This document shows, piece by piece, positions 25,069-33,867 of a DNA stretch of 64,000 nt. The position numbers were made by a program, and so were the translations under genes. The stretch comes from Candidatus Rifleibacterium amylolyticum (GTDB lineage Bacteria > Muiribacteriota > Ozemobacteria > Ozemobacterales > Ozemobacteraceae): positions 186,001 through 250,000 of the forward strand of contig JAACJG010000003.1 in assembly GCA_009917695.1 (NCBI GenBank), in the 5' to 3' direction. Position 1 is the stretch's first letter. Every line of letters starts with the position of its first letter. A model generated the notes under the pieces. The model saw only the letters and a program-made list of their open reading frames with translations, did not search any database and had not been told where the DNA came from.

Positions 25069-26418
25069 ATGAAAATAGAGCCAACACATGCGGTAGCTGA
25101 ATCGCAAAACATAGAATGGAAAATGTCGTGGCAGGATGAATACCTGAAATGGATCTGCGGATTTGCCAATGCGCAGGGCGGAAAGATTTACATCGGCAAG
25201 GATAACTCAGGCAAGACTGTTGGTCTGAAGAATGCAAAAAAACTCCTGGAGGACTTACCCAACAAGATCCGCGACCAGCTGGGGTTGATGCCGCACATCA
25301 ACTTGTGCCATGAAGGCAGCAAATCCTATCTGGAGATAATTGTAGAATCTTCCACAGTACCGATTTCGTTGCGCGGTTCTTATTATTGGCGTTCTGGTAG
25401 CGTTAAGCAGGAGTTGAAAGGTCATGCGCTGACTGATTTCCTTCTTAAAAAAACTGGTATTACATGGGACAGAGTTATCGAAGAAAAAGCACGGCTGGAA
25501 GATATTGACGAGTCAGCCATTGTATTGTTCAAAAAAGATGCCGCAAAGGCTGGTCGGTTGCCAGATTTGCAAGATCTCTCTGCCAAAGAATTGATGTTAA
25601 AGCTTCGATTACTGACTCGCGAGGGTCTAACTCGGGCCTCGTTGGTTTTGTTTGGTAAAAATCCTGGTGAATTTTACCCAAATTTATTTGTTAAAATCGG
25701 TCGTTTTGGCTTACGAGATGTTGATTTGCGGTTTCAGGAAGTCTGCGAGGGAAATTTGCTGCAAATGTTGCGGGATGTAATGGAGCAGCTCGAAAAGAAG
25801 TTTTTGATCAAGCCGGTGCGTTTTGAAGGATTACAAAGAATAGAAGAACTGGAATATCCGGTGTCGGCATTACGTGAAATGCTTCTGAATGCATTAGTTC
25901 ATCGAAGCTACCAGGGAAGCATGACTCAGTTAAAAGTATATGATGATCGATTGTCACTCTGGAATGCAGGAATCCTTCCAGAACAATTGTCCATAGAGCA
26001 GTTGTTCCTGACACATGAATCAATACCGCGCAATCCGTTGATTGCAGAAGTTTGTTATAAAGCAGGCTATATTGATTCGTGGGGTCGAGGTGTTGAAAAA
26101 ATTGTAGATGCCTGTAAAGAAGCTGGGCTTACAGTGCCGAATTTCAGCGAGCGTTCCGGTGGTTTTCTGGTTGAGCTGACGCAAAAACATGATCTGTTGG
26201 GTAATCGGTTGGGTAATAAGTTGGGTAATAAGTTGGGTAATACCAGAGATGCCATTTTGCAAGAAATGCGAGCAAATCCAAGGATTTCTGGTAATCAACT
26301 GGCTTTAAAATTAGCTGTCAGCACAACTACTGTAGAAAAACATATCAAACAACTACGAGAAGAGGGGTTGATTAAACGGATCGGTGGAACACGTGGTCAC
26401 TGGGAGGTCGTCGACTGA
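25069..26418 (+). CDS. AlbA_2 (Schlafen-like) domain ATP-binding/regulatory protein
   Basis: This 449-residue protein belongs to the AlbA_2 family of putative transcriptional regulators: residues about 10-130 (ESQNIEWKMSWQDEYLKWIC, FANAQGGKIYIGKDN, YYWRSGS) form the AlbA_2 domain. A C-terminal HATPase-like part carries LNALVHRSYQGS, DRLSLWNAG and GRGVEKIVDAC, followed by a winged helix (ISGNQLALKLAVSTTTVEKH). Four tandem LGN(R/K/T) units sit between the ATPase-like part and the winged helix. The gene is A+T-rich relative to hsdM and hsdR, as if added separately. Such proteins are common in type I RM loci, possibly as regulators. Confidence 0.82.
   Translation: MKIEPTHAVAESQNIEWKMSWQDEYLKWICGFANAQGGKIYIGKDNSGKTVGLKNAKKLLEDLPNKIRDQLGLMPHINLCHEGSKSYLEIIVESSTVPISLRGSYYWRSGSVKQELKGHALTDFLLKKTGITWDRVIEEKARLEDIDESAIVLFKKDAAKAGRLPDLQDLSAKELMLKLRLLTREGLTRASLVLFGKNPGEFYPNLFVKIGRFGLRDVDLRFQEVCEGNLLQMLRDVMEQLEKKFLIKPVRFEGLQRIEELEYPVSALREMLLNALVHRSYQGSMTQLKVYDDRLSLWNAGILPEQLSIEQLFLTHESIPRNPLIAEVCYKAGYIDSWGRGVEKIVDACKEAGLTVPNFSERSGGFLVELTQKHDLLGNRLGNKLGNKLGNTRDAILQEMRANPRISGNQLALKLAVSTTTVEKHIKQLREEGLIKRIGGTRGHWEVVD
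26197..26244 (+). repeat. Four tandem 12-base units inside the AlbA_2 gene
   Basis: The unit TTGGGTAATAAG is repeated four times head to tail (units at 26197, 26209, 26221 and 26233), with the first ending CGG and the last ACC. It encodes L-G-N-R, L-G-N-K, L-G-N-K and L-G-N-T. Because the unit is a multiple of three, gain or loss of copies would change linker length but not the frame. The array lies between the ATPase-like part and the winged helix. Confidence 0.85.
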
Positions 26419-26492
26419 TTAATTGTTAAATGATTGGCTTTCTGCGATGTTTACACAGATTTGAGTATAAATTAACGATATGAGTAATACAC

Positions 26493-29400
26493 ATGGATAA
26501 TATGGCTGATTTTCAGATTAATGAGAAGCGTGTTTCGCAGATTCCGGCGGTACAGATGCTGATCAATATGGGTTTTGAGTTTTTGACACCGGCAGAGGCC
26601 CTGAAAGAAAGACAGGACAGGACTGCAAACGTCATTCTGGAAAACATTTTGCGTGGGCAGCTCAAAGAAATCAATCGGATTCGCTACAAAGGCAGTGAAT
26701 ACCTGTTCAGCGAAGAAAATATTCAGTCAGCTATTCAAAAGCTGAAAAACATCAAATATGATGGCTTGCTTAAAACCAATGAGGCCGTGTATGACCTGAT
26801 AACTCTCGGAACAGCACTGGAACAGGTGGTCGAGGGCGATTCGAAAAGTTTTAATTTGAACTACATCGACTGGCGTAATCCGGCACGAAACAGGTTTCAT
26901 GTGACGGTCGAATACAGCGTCGAGCGTGCCCGTTCAACCGAAACGGCCCGGCCCGATATCGTTCTTTTCGTTAATGGTATTCCGTTCTGTGTCATCGAGT
27001 GCAAAGCGCCACAGATAGAAGTCGAACAGGCCGTTTCGCAGACGATCAGAAATCAGAACGATGACTATATTCCCAGACTTTTCATTTACAGTCAGCTGGT
27101 TCTGGCTCTCAACAAGAACAGCGCCATGTATGCAACGACCGGAACAGCTGCCAAATTCTGGAGCGTATGGAAAGAGCCGCAGATGAACGAAGGCGAGCGA
27201 GAATTCGCCAAGCTTGCAAAGGTCGTCGCCAAACCGCTTTCAGATGATACTGCTGCCAGTATTGCGGCCGCTTTTGACGTAAGTCCGAAAGTTTTCAACG
27301 ATACCAGACTTGTGACAGAACAGGACAAAGCTCTCTTTTCTCTGTGCCGGCCGGAAAGGCTGCTCGAGCTCGCCTGGAAGTTTACGGTATTCGATGGCGG
27401 AATCAAAAAGATAGCCCGTTATCAGCAGTATTTTGTCACCAGATCAACTCTGGCGCGGGTTAAGAACCTTGACAGCAGCGGTTCAAGAAAAGGCGGCGTT
27501 ATCTGGCAGACTCAGGGCTCTGGCAAATCTTTAACCATGGTAATGCTTGCCCGTAATCTGGTCCTCGACCCGGAAATTCTGAACCCGCGCATCGTTCTGG
27601 TGACCGACCGTGACGATCTCGACAAGCAACTGGGAAACACTTTTGCAGCCTGTGGTCTCGAAGCGAACCGTGCTACTTCTGGCAGAAACCTGCTGGAACT
27701 GGTGGCTGAGAAAAAATCAGGCATCGTCACGACGCTCATTCATAAATTCGATAAGGCCTACGCAGTGAACAGATATCGTGATGAGTCGCCAGATATCTTC
27801 ATTCTTGTCGATGAGAGCCATCGCACGCAGTTCGGCTCGTTTTCGGCACGAATGCGGCAGATGTTCCCCAATGCCTGTTATCTGGGATTTACCGGCACTC
27901 CGCTGCTCAAAAAAGAAAAGAACAATTTCACCAGGTTCGGAGAACTGCTGGAGCCACATTATTCGATTACTCAGGCTGTCGAAGACGGTGCTGTCGTGCC
28001 GCTTCTGTATGAGGGCCGGCATGTCGAGATAACCCAGAACCGGGCAGCTGTCGATCTGTGGTTCGAGCGGCACACGCAGGGTCTGACCAAGGAACAGCAG
28101 GCCGACCTGAAGCGCAAGTATGCGCGGGCAGAAATGCTCAACAAAGCGGATCAGGTCATATACATGCGAGCTTTTGACATCAGTGAGCATTATCGCGCCA
28201 GCTGGCAGGGAACCGGCTTTAAAGCTCAGCTCGTGGCTCCGAATAAAGCGTCAGCCCTCAAATACAATGCCTACTTGAATGAGCTCGGCATTGTCAGTTC
28301 TGAGGTTGTCATATCGTCGCCGGATATGCGCGAAGGCTACGAGGAAACCGATGATGAATCAACCGATGAGGTCGTTAAATTCTGGCAGAAAATGATGAAG
28401 CGCTATGGCAGCGAAGAAGAATATACCAAGCAGCTCATCAATCAGTTCAAACATGGTTCTGAACCCGAAATTCTGATCGTTGTCGATAAACTGCTGACCG
28501 GCTTTGACGCTCCGAAAAATGCGGTTCTTTATTTATGCCGGGTGCTGCGAGAACATACGTTGCTGCAGGCAATTGCCCGGGTCAATCGTCTGCACGAAGG
28601 CAAGGAGTTTGGTTATATTGTCGATTACGCCAGTGTTCTCGGCGAGCTCGACAAGGCGCTGACAATGTACAGCGCTTTTGAAGGATTTGACGAATCAGAC
28701 CTGGCAGGCACTCTGACCTCTATCAACAGCGAAATAGACAAGCTGCCGAACCGTTATTCCGATCTCTGGGATCTCTTCAAAACGGTTAAGCATTCTTACG
28801 ATGAAGAGGCTTATGAATTGCTGCTGGCTGATGATGAACTCAGAGAAGAGTTTTACAAACGCCTCTGCGAGTATGCAAAGAATCTTGGTATTGCGCTGTC
28901 TTCAGAGAGGTTTATGACTGAGACCGATGATAGAACCCTGGCGCGATATCGCGCTGATCTGCGTAAGTTTCAGTCGCTCAAGGTGTCGGTTAAGCTCAGA
29001 TATGCCGAAGCAATCGATTACCGTGACTACGAGCCACGCATTAAAAAACTGCTCGATACTCACATTCAGGCCAATGAAGTGGTTCAGCTGAATGAACCGG
29101 TAAACATCTTCGACGACAATATTTTCAACCAGGTCAAAGAAGACCGGGGGATTTATCAGGCGAACAGAACAAAGGCTGCCAGGGCAGATACCATCGCGCA
29201 TGCAACCAGAAGGGTCATTACCGAAAAGATGGATGAAGACCCTGCGTTTTACGAGAAGTTTTCAAAGCTGATTCAGCAGGCGATCGAGGATTTTCGGGCA
29301 AAACGAATATCTGATCTTGATTACCTCAACAAGGTTGTCGAAATTCGCCACAAGGTTGTCGGAAAAGTGCATGATGATATTCCTGACAAGCTTACCGGCA

Positions 29401-29702
29401 ATGAGGATGCGATGGCCTATTTCGGCGTCGTCAGGCCCTTTCTTGATAAGTGCGGGTTGAACGAAAAGAACATTGAGTATGCTGCCGCAGATACTGCAAT
29501 CGCAATTCAGGGCATTCTGGATAAGCACAAAAAAGTTCATTTCTGGGACGACGAAGATGCCCAGAAACAGGTCGTTAATGAGATTGACGACTATCTTTTC
29601 GATGAACTCAAAACAGAACGAGGTGTTGAGTTGTCACTCGACCAGATGGACGATCTCATCGAAAAAGTGCTGCAGGTAGCGAAGCACAGGAGTTATAAGT
29701 GA
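26493..29702 (+). CDS. hsdR: Type I restriction endonuclease subunit HsdR
   Basis: HsdR is the DNA translocase-nuclease of the type I complex. The 1069-residue protein has the nuclease motif with D155 (RPDIVLF) and E169-x-K171 (CVIECKAP), then a helicase superfamily 2 motor with Walker A QGSGKS (G342-S346) and a DESH box (440-443), motif III FTGTP, and a later LLTGFDAP motif. A helical C-terminal part from about residue 850 joins the complex. Length is normal and motifs are intact. A weak TTTACA/TAACGA-like signal upstream may be an internal promoter. With HsdM and HsdS it forms a complete type I system. Confidence 0.96.
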   Translation: MDNMADFQINEKRVSQIPAVQMLINMGFEFLTPAEALKERQDRTANVILENILRGQLKEINRIRYKGSEYLFSEENIQSAIQKLKNIKYDGLLKTNEAVYDLITLGTALEQVVEGDSKSFNLNYIDWRNPARNRFHVTVEYSVERARSTETARPDIVLFVNGIPFCVIECKAPQIEVEQAVSQTIRNQNDDYIPRLFIYSQLVLALNKNSAMYATTGTAAKFWSVWKEPQMNEGEREFAKLAKVVAKPLSDDTAASIAAAFDVSPKVFNDTRLVTEQDKALFSLCRPERLLELAWKFTVFDGGIKKIARYQQYFVTRSTLARVKNLDSSGSRKGGVIWQTQGSGKSLTMVMLARNLVLDPEILNPRIVLVTDRDDLDKQLGNTFAACGLEANRATSGRNLLELVAEKKSGIVTTLIHKFDKAYAVNRYRDESPDIFILVDESHRTQFGSFSARMRQMFPNACYLGFTGTPLLKKEKNNFTRFGELLEPHYSITQAVEDGAVVPLLYEGRHVEITQNRAAVDLWFERHTQGLTKEQQADLKRKYARAEMLNKADQVIYMRAFDISEHYRASWQGTGFKAQLVAPNKASALKYNAYLNELGIVSSEVVISSPDMREGYEETDDESTDEVVKFWQKMMKRYGSEEEYTKQLINQFKHGSEPEILIVVDKLLTGFDAPKNAVLYLCRVLREHTLLQAIARVNRLHEGKEFGYIVDYASVLGELDKALTMYSAFEGFDESDLAGTLTSINSEIDKLPNRYSDLWDLFKTVKHSYDEEAYELLLADDELREEFYKRLCEYAKNLGIALSSERFMTETDDRTLARYRADLRKFQSLKVSVKLRYAEAIDYRDYEPRIKKLLDTHIQANEVVQLNEPVNIFDDNIFNQVKEDRGIYQANRTKAARADTIAHATRRVITEKMDEDPAFYEKFSKLIQQAIEDFRAKRISDLDYLNKVVEIRHKVVGKVHDDIPDKLTGNEDAMAYFGVVRPFLDKCGLNEKNIEYAAADTAIAIQGILDKHKKVHFWDDEDAQKQVVNEIDDYLFDELKTERGVELSLDQMDDLIEKVLQVAKHRSYK

Positions 29703-30427
29703 TGCCGGCCTTGCACCATAACGATCAATTTTCGGTTGTTTACGGCCAGAAGACCATTGCTTTCGGTCTGCAATATTGTGAACGTAAGACGTTGGAAATT
29801 TCAGTGCATCCTGATGGAATCGTTATGGTCAAAGCTCCTGCCAAAGCAGATTTCGCGCAGGTCGAAAAGAAAGTAATGAAAAGGGCCGGCTGGATTCTCA
29901 GGCAGCAGAATTACTTCAGACAGTTCGAGCCAAAGATGCCAAAGAGATGCTATGTCAGCGGCGAAACCCACTTGTATCTCGGTCGCCATTATCGCTTGAA
30001 GCTGGCAGTCGGCCAGGAAAACTCGGTAAAATTATCTCGCGGAGTTTTTTTGATCACCTGTCGTGATAAACTCGCTCCAGAAGAAGCAAAGAAGCTGTTA
30101 AACCAGTGGTATGCCGAAAAGGCTGGTGTGCAATTCGCTCAAAGCATGCAGCGCTGCTGGCAAAAGTTCAAAAAGCTCGGAATTGCCAAACCCCGGTTGT
30201 CGACCAAGCGAATGCAGAAAAGATGGGGCAGTCTATCTGCCAATCGCACCGTAACTCTTAATACAGAACTGGTTAAAGCACCTAAGGAATGCATCGATTA
30301 TGTTGTTACGCATGAGTTGTGTCATTTGAAATACAATGATCACAGCCGCCAGTTCTACAGACTTCTCGCTTCTGTGCTGCCAGACTGGGAAAAAATCAAA
30401 CACAGGCTCGAACTCAGCATGGCTTGA
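29699..30427 (+). CDS. YgjP-like (DUF45) metallopeptidase-fold protein
   Basis: This 242-residue protein has the conserved C-terminal part of the YgjP/DUF45 family: KRMQKRWGSL, LNTELVKAP, and a zinc motif HELCHLKYNDHS (H205, E206, H209, and H215 as possible third ligand). The fold resembles minigluzincins. Members are often encoded next to type I hsdR, but their role in restriction is unknown. The GTG at 29699 overlaps the hsdR stop, and ATG 29702 is an alternative start; AGGAG at 29688-29692 fits both. It closes the island. Confidence 0.88.
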   Translation: MMPALHHNDQFSVVYGQKTIAFGLQYCERKTLEISVHPDGIVMVKAPAKADFAQVEKKVMKRAGWILRQQNYFRQFEPKMPKRCYVSGETHLYLGRHYRLKLAVGQENSVKLSRGVFLITCRDKLAPEEAKKLLNQWYAEKAGVQFAQSMQRCWQKFKKLGIAKPRLSTKRMQKRWGSLSANRTVTLNTELVKAPKECIDYVVTHELCHLKYNDHSRQFYRLLASVLPDWEKIKHRLELSMA

Positions 30428-30445
30428 GAAAATTCACGCCGGCTA

Positions 30446-30503
30446 TTTACATTCGCCATTTATTCGCCTATAATTGAAATATATGAGGCGAAAAAATGGC
30501 GAA
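30446..30503 (+). promoter_or_regulatory. Promoter inside a perfectly centred inverted repeat, radical SAM operon
   Basis: TTTACA (30446-30451), a 17-base spacer and TATAAT (30469-30474) form a promoter. TTCGCC occurs at 30452-30457 and 30463-30468, both in the spacer, 11 bases apart; GGCGAA occurs at 30487-30492 and 30498-30503, also 11 bases apart. The four half-sites are symmetric about 30477.5. The arms (30452-30468 and 30487-30503) match at 16 of 17 positions and enclose the -10 element and the transcription start. This is an excellent operator candidate for a dimer or tetramer repressor. The second GGCGAA overlaps the ATG at 30496. Confidence 0.75.
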
Positions 30504-31899
30504 AATTATGGGTGAGATAGATAAGTGTGTTGAGCAACCGCAGGAGCGGCTGTCGGGGGTGCTCGACAAGCTGCGGATTCTGGCGGGTGCGGCGCGGTAT
30601 GATGTTTCGTGCGCTTCGAGTGGGAGTTCGCGCAAAAGTGCGCCGGGCAGTCTGGGCAACGTGGCGGCCTGCGGTATCTGTCACAGCTGGGCTGCTGACG
30701 GGCGCTGTATTTCGCTGCTCAAGGTGCTGTTTACCAACTATTGCGCCTACGACTGCGCTTATTGCCTCAATCGCCGCAGCAACGATGTCGAACGCGCCGC
30801 CTTTACCCCCGAAGAACTGGCCGAACTGACGATTTCGTTTTATCGGCGCAACTACATCGAGGGGTTGTTTCTGAGTTCGGGAGTGCTCGGAAACCCTGAC
30901 TACACAATGGAGTTGCTGATAAGAACCGTGCGTCTGCTTCGCGAGGTTCACAAATTCGGCGGCTACATTCATATAAAGGCGATTCCCGGGGCTGATCCCG
31001 ATCTGTTGTATGAAGCTGGCACACTGGTAGACCGCATGAGTGTAAATCTCGAATTGCCCAGTCAGAGCAGCTTGCAGCTGCTGGCGCCCGACAAGTCGAA
31101 AGAGCAGATACTGCTGCCGATGGCGCGCATTCGCGACTGGCATCGCGAACATAACCCGGAGCAGAATCGCCAGCGCCTGCTGCCTTCAGCGGCACCGGCG
31201 TCCGGGCCTTTGCAGCCAGTCAGCCGGCCGGTTGCCGCAGGAAATTTTGTGCCTGGCGGGCAGAGTACTCAGCTGATCATCGGCGCCACCCCCGAAGACG
31301 ACCGCCAGATTCTGACGCTTTCTGAAAGCTTATACAAAAAAATGCAGCTCAAACGCGTTTATTATTCGGCTTATATTCCGGTTAATCAGGATCGACGTCT
31401 GCCTGAATTGCCACAACCGCCGTTACTGCGCGAACATCGACTGTATCAGGCCGACTGGCTGTTGCGCTTTTATCGTTTTTCTGTCGATGAGCTGTTCGAA
31501 AACGGGCCGCCGGCTCTCGATACCGATTTCGACCCCAAAATCATGTGGGCTTTGCGGCATCCTGAGAAATTTCCGGTTGATATCAATCGCGCTGATTACG
31601 AGACACTGTTGCGCGTACCCGGGCTGGGCATCATTTCGGCGCAGCGCATAGTGCGCGCGCGGCGGGTCGGCCGCTTGAGCTACGACGACCTGATAAAACT
31701 CGGGGTCGTCATGAAGCGGGCGCGCTTTTTCATTGCGGCACCAGGTTCGGCAAGATCAGACCTTGGACTCGACCCCGATCTTCTGCGGCAGCGACTGCGA
31801 TATGGTGACCCGTTGTTGAGGCCGCGCCAGATGGCGTTTACCGATCTTCCTGAGTTTCGTCGTGAAGCCAGACAGGAAGCAATTACCGGGCAATTCTGA
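30496..31899 (+). CDS. Radical SAM protein, DNA modification/repair type (TIGR03916-like)
   Basis: This 467-residue protein has the radical SAM cluster C83, C87, C90 (NYCAYDCAYC), which binds a 4Fe-4S cluster for S-adenosylmethionine cleavage. The core (about 75-330) is followed by a helix-hairpin-helix DNA-binding motif (LRVPGLGIISAQRIVRAR, about residues 375-393). This is the architecture of the family named putative DNA modification/repair radical SAM protein, which is commonly linked to a DUF4130 partner or to uracil-DNA glycosylase genes. The next gene is that DUF4130 partner, with overlapping stop and start. The substrate base or lesion is not known. The ATG is at the edge of a palindromic operator. 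Confidence 0.88.
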   Translation: MAKIMGEIDKCVEQPQERLSGVLDKLRILAGAARYDVSCASSGSSRKSAPGSLGNVAACGICHSWAADGRCISLLKVLFTNYCAYDCAYCLNRRSNDVERAAFTPEELAELTISFYRRNYIEGLFLSSGVLGNPDYTMELLIRTVRLLREVHKFGGYIHIKAIPGADPDLLYEAGTLVDRMSVNLELPSQSSLQLLAPDKSKEQILLPMARIRDWHREHNPEQNRQRLLPSAAPASGPLQPVSRPVAAGNFVPGGQSTQLIIGATPEDDRQILTLSESLYKKMQLKRVYYSAYIPVNQDRRLPELPQPPLLREHRLYQADWLLRFYRFSVDELFENGPPALDTDFDPKIMWALRHPEKFPVDINRADYETLLRVPGLGIISAQRIVRARRVGRLSYDDLIKLGVVMKRARFFIAAPGSARSDLGLDPDLLRQRLRYGDPLLRPRQMAFTDLPEFRREARQEAITGQF

Positions 31900-32660
31900 T
31901 GAACATACTACGTTATGATGGGTCATTTTATGGCTTGATATGCGGGCTGGTGCCCTGGCTGCGGCAACGCTATCTGCCCGACGGTATCGAGCGCGAAAAT
32001 GCCCGCCAGCCTCTGTTGTTCACTGGCGAAGAAACTGCGCCGGCATCTTCGACCGATCTGGCGCTGGCCAGTTCGGCCTGCGATCCGCAGGTGTTCAAGC
32101 TTCCGGGTGTTTCGCGCGAAACCTGGCAGAATGCCTGGCATGCCTTCCTTTCAGAAGCGCCCAATGTCGAACTGGCGGTTGCGCGATATTTGCTGCTGGC
32201 CATCGAAAAGCAGAGTAAAGTAGACTCGTTTATGGCCGATGAGCGTGTGCGCCTGATTCAGCGGCTTGCGAAAAAGGTGACTTTCGAGCGCCACCGTTTT
32301 CTTGGTCTGCTGCGATTTCGCAGTATTGGCGACAATATTTATTACGCTTCGATCAAGCCCGATCATTTCATACTGCCGATTCTGGCGCCGTTTTTTGTCG
32401 AGCGTTTCGCTGACCAGCGCTGGATAATTCACGACCGTCGGCGCGAAATGGCTGCGGTATATGACCTGCGCGCCTGGACAATAACCGAACGGGCAGCGGC
32501 TGATCTGCCGGCCGTTTCCCCCCAAGAAGACTCGACCCAGAAACTCTGGCAATGCTTTTTTGACAGCATCGCCGTGCGTGAGCGCCTGAATCTGGCGCTG
32601 CAGCAGAAGTTCATACCCAAAAAATACTGGCAGGATCTGACCGAACTCCCCGGCCGCTGA
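31899..32660 (+). CDS. DUF4130 DNA-metabolism protein (TIGR03915-like)
   Basis: This 253-residue protein is the expected partner of the radical SAM protein. Recognisable features are the start NILRYDGSFYGLICGL, the core RYLLLAIEKQ, ERHRFLGLLRF followed by YYASIKPDHFILPILAPFF, and DRRREMAAVYD. In other bacteria the pair is sometimes fused to or beside uracil-DNA glycosylase; no glycosylase gene is present here. The ATG overlaps the stop of the previous gene (TGATG), pointing to translational coupling. Function is inferred from the pairing. Confidence 0.85.
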   Translation: MNILRYDGSFYGLICGLVPWLRQRYLPDGIERENARQPLLFTGEETAPASSTDLALASSACDPQVFKLPGVSRETWQNAWHAFLSEAPNVELAVARYLLLAIEKQSKVDSFMADERVRLIQRLAKKVTFERHRFLGLLRFRSIGDNIYYASIKPDHFILPILAPFFVERFADQRWIIHDRRREMAAVYDLRAWTITERAAADLPAVSPQEDSTQKLWQCFFDSIAVRERLNLALQQKFIPKKYWQDLTELPGR

Positions 32661-32737
32661 CAAGAAGACAATCCGCAGATTTCACAGATTACCCGGATGA
32701 TTGCTGGAAAGAAAGACGCATGACTGGAGCGAAAGCA

Positions 32738-32761
32738 AAAGCGCCCGACGAGGGGCGCTTT
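32738..32761. terminator. Bidirectional hairpin terminator
   Basis: AAAGCGCCC (32738-32746) and GGGCGCTTT (32753-32761) form a 9-pair stem with a 6-base loop. On the minus strand a T-rich run (TTTTGCTTT) follows, as expected for stopping transcription of the antiporter gene; on the plus strand the end is only TTT, so termination of 31899-32660 is less certain. Confidence 0.7.
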
Positions 32762-32796
32762 GAGAGTTGCACTACTGAGTCGGTTGCAGAACGTTT

Positions 32797-33768
32797 TCAG
32801 GTCGGGGTCTGGAAGAGAACCCAGGTGTAGCCGAGGTAAGCTGCCAGCAGAACGACTCCTTCCAGGCGGGTGATTTTAAGGTCACTGCGCATGATCGGCA
32901 GACAGCCGAGACTGATTACCATCATCAGCGGGCAGTCAATTTTGGCCATGTGCTCTGAGACTTCGAGTGGCAGAATCATGCCGGCAACTCCAAGAATGCC
33001 GAGAATATTGAAAATATTTGAACCGACAACGTTGCCTACCGCAATATCTGACTGCCCTTTGGTGGCTGCCACTACGGAAGTCGCGAGTTCCGGCAGAGAG
33101 GTGCCGGCGGCGATCAGGGTGAGACCGATGACTTCGTCAGAGACGCCGCCCGCTCTGGCAATCGCAACCGAGCCATGCAGCAGAAGTTTCGAGCCGGCAA
33201 TCATGGCGACAAAACCAGTAGCGATGAGCCTGAGTTCTCCCCACAGTGTGGTTGGCTCTACAGCGGTAACTTCGTTGTTCTCTTCTGCCTGTGGCTCTTT
33301 GCAGGCCTTGTAGTATGAATAAACAGTGTAAGTCACGAGAAGGCAGAAAAGTGTGATCGACTCTGTTCTTGAGATGAGCCGGTCTTGCGTCAGATACCAG
33401 AAAAGGCCGGAAACCGCGATCATGACAGGAACATCGCGGCGAATAACGTTTTTGCTGCAGGAAATCGGTTGTATCAGTGCGGCAATACCAAGAATCAACG
33501 CGATGTTGAAGATGTTGGAACCGACAACGTTGCCGACGGCGATGCCGGGGTTGCCGGCGAGACTGGCATCGATGCTGACGACGAGCTCGGGCATTGAAGT
33601 GCCGAAGGCAACTACGGTAAGCCCGATTACCAGCGAAGAAACGCCGATGCGTTTTGCCAGGTTTGCTGCGCCGTTAACCAGCCAGTCAGCAGCAACGGTT
33701 AGCAGGTAGAATCCGGCGCCGATCATCGCTATGATTTCGATGAGCCCCAATTCAAGATTGAAAATCAT
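32797..33768 (-). CDS. Calcium/sodium antiporter (CaCA family, YrbG-like)
   Basis: This 323-residue inner-membrane protein exchanges Na or H ions for Ca. It carries the two inverted alpha repeats that mark the family: GLTVVAFGTSMPELVVS in the first half and GLTLIAAGTSLPELATS in the second, each followed by GNVVGSNIFN. About ten membrane segments are visible. A cytoplasmic loop rich in Glu (KEPQAEENNEVTAVEP) separates the halves. No accessory regulator is adjacent, but a hairpin (33807-33840) lies just upstream and a small membrane protein gene (33868-34011) precedes it on the same strand. Confidence 0.92.
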   Translation of the reverse strand: MIFNLELGLIEIIAMIGAGFYLLTVAADWLVNGAANLAKRIGVSSLVIGLTVVAFGTSMPELVVSIDASLAGNPGIAVGNVVGSNIFNIALILGIAALIQPISCSKNVIRRDVPVMIAVSGLFWYLTQDRLISRTESITLFCLLVTYTVYSYYKACKEPQAEENNEVTAVEPTTLWGELRLIATGFVAMIAGSKLLLHGSVAIARAGGVSDEVIGLTLIAAGTSLPELATSVVAATKGQSDIAVGNVVGSNIFNILGILGVAGMILPLEVSEHMAKIDCPLMMVISLGCLPIMRSDLKITRLEGVVLLAAYLGYTWVLFQTPT

Positions 33769-33806
33769 TATGGCCTCGCTTGCAAAAGAGTAGTTATAAT
33801 GCCCCT

Positions 33807-33840
33807 CAGAGAGGCCGCAATAAGACCTACGACCTCTCTG
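33807..33840 (-). promoter_or_regulatory. Inverted repeat upstream of the antiporter gene
   Basis: CAGAGAGG (33807-33814) and CCTCTCTG (33833-33840) form an 8-pair stem with an 18-base loop. It lies between the small membrane protein gene and the antiporter gene, 38 bases before the antiporter start in the minus direction. It may be an attenuator, a processing site or an operator; no T-run is present for a classic terminator. Confidence 0.45.
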
Positions 33841-33867
33841 ACGTGGTTTTAATAGACGATGATGTAA

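Noticed and set aside
26197-26244. CRISPR-like or transposon-end repeat
   Set aside because: Units are 12 bases without spacers and encode a clean in-frame peptide repeat.
33353-33709. Plus-strand frames opposite the Ca/Na antiporter
   Set aside because: They mirror the repeats of the antiporter gene and have no ribosome site.
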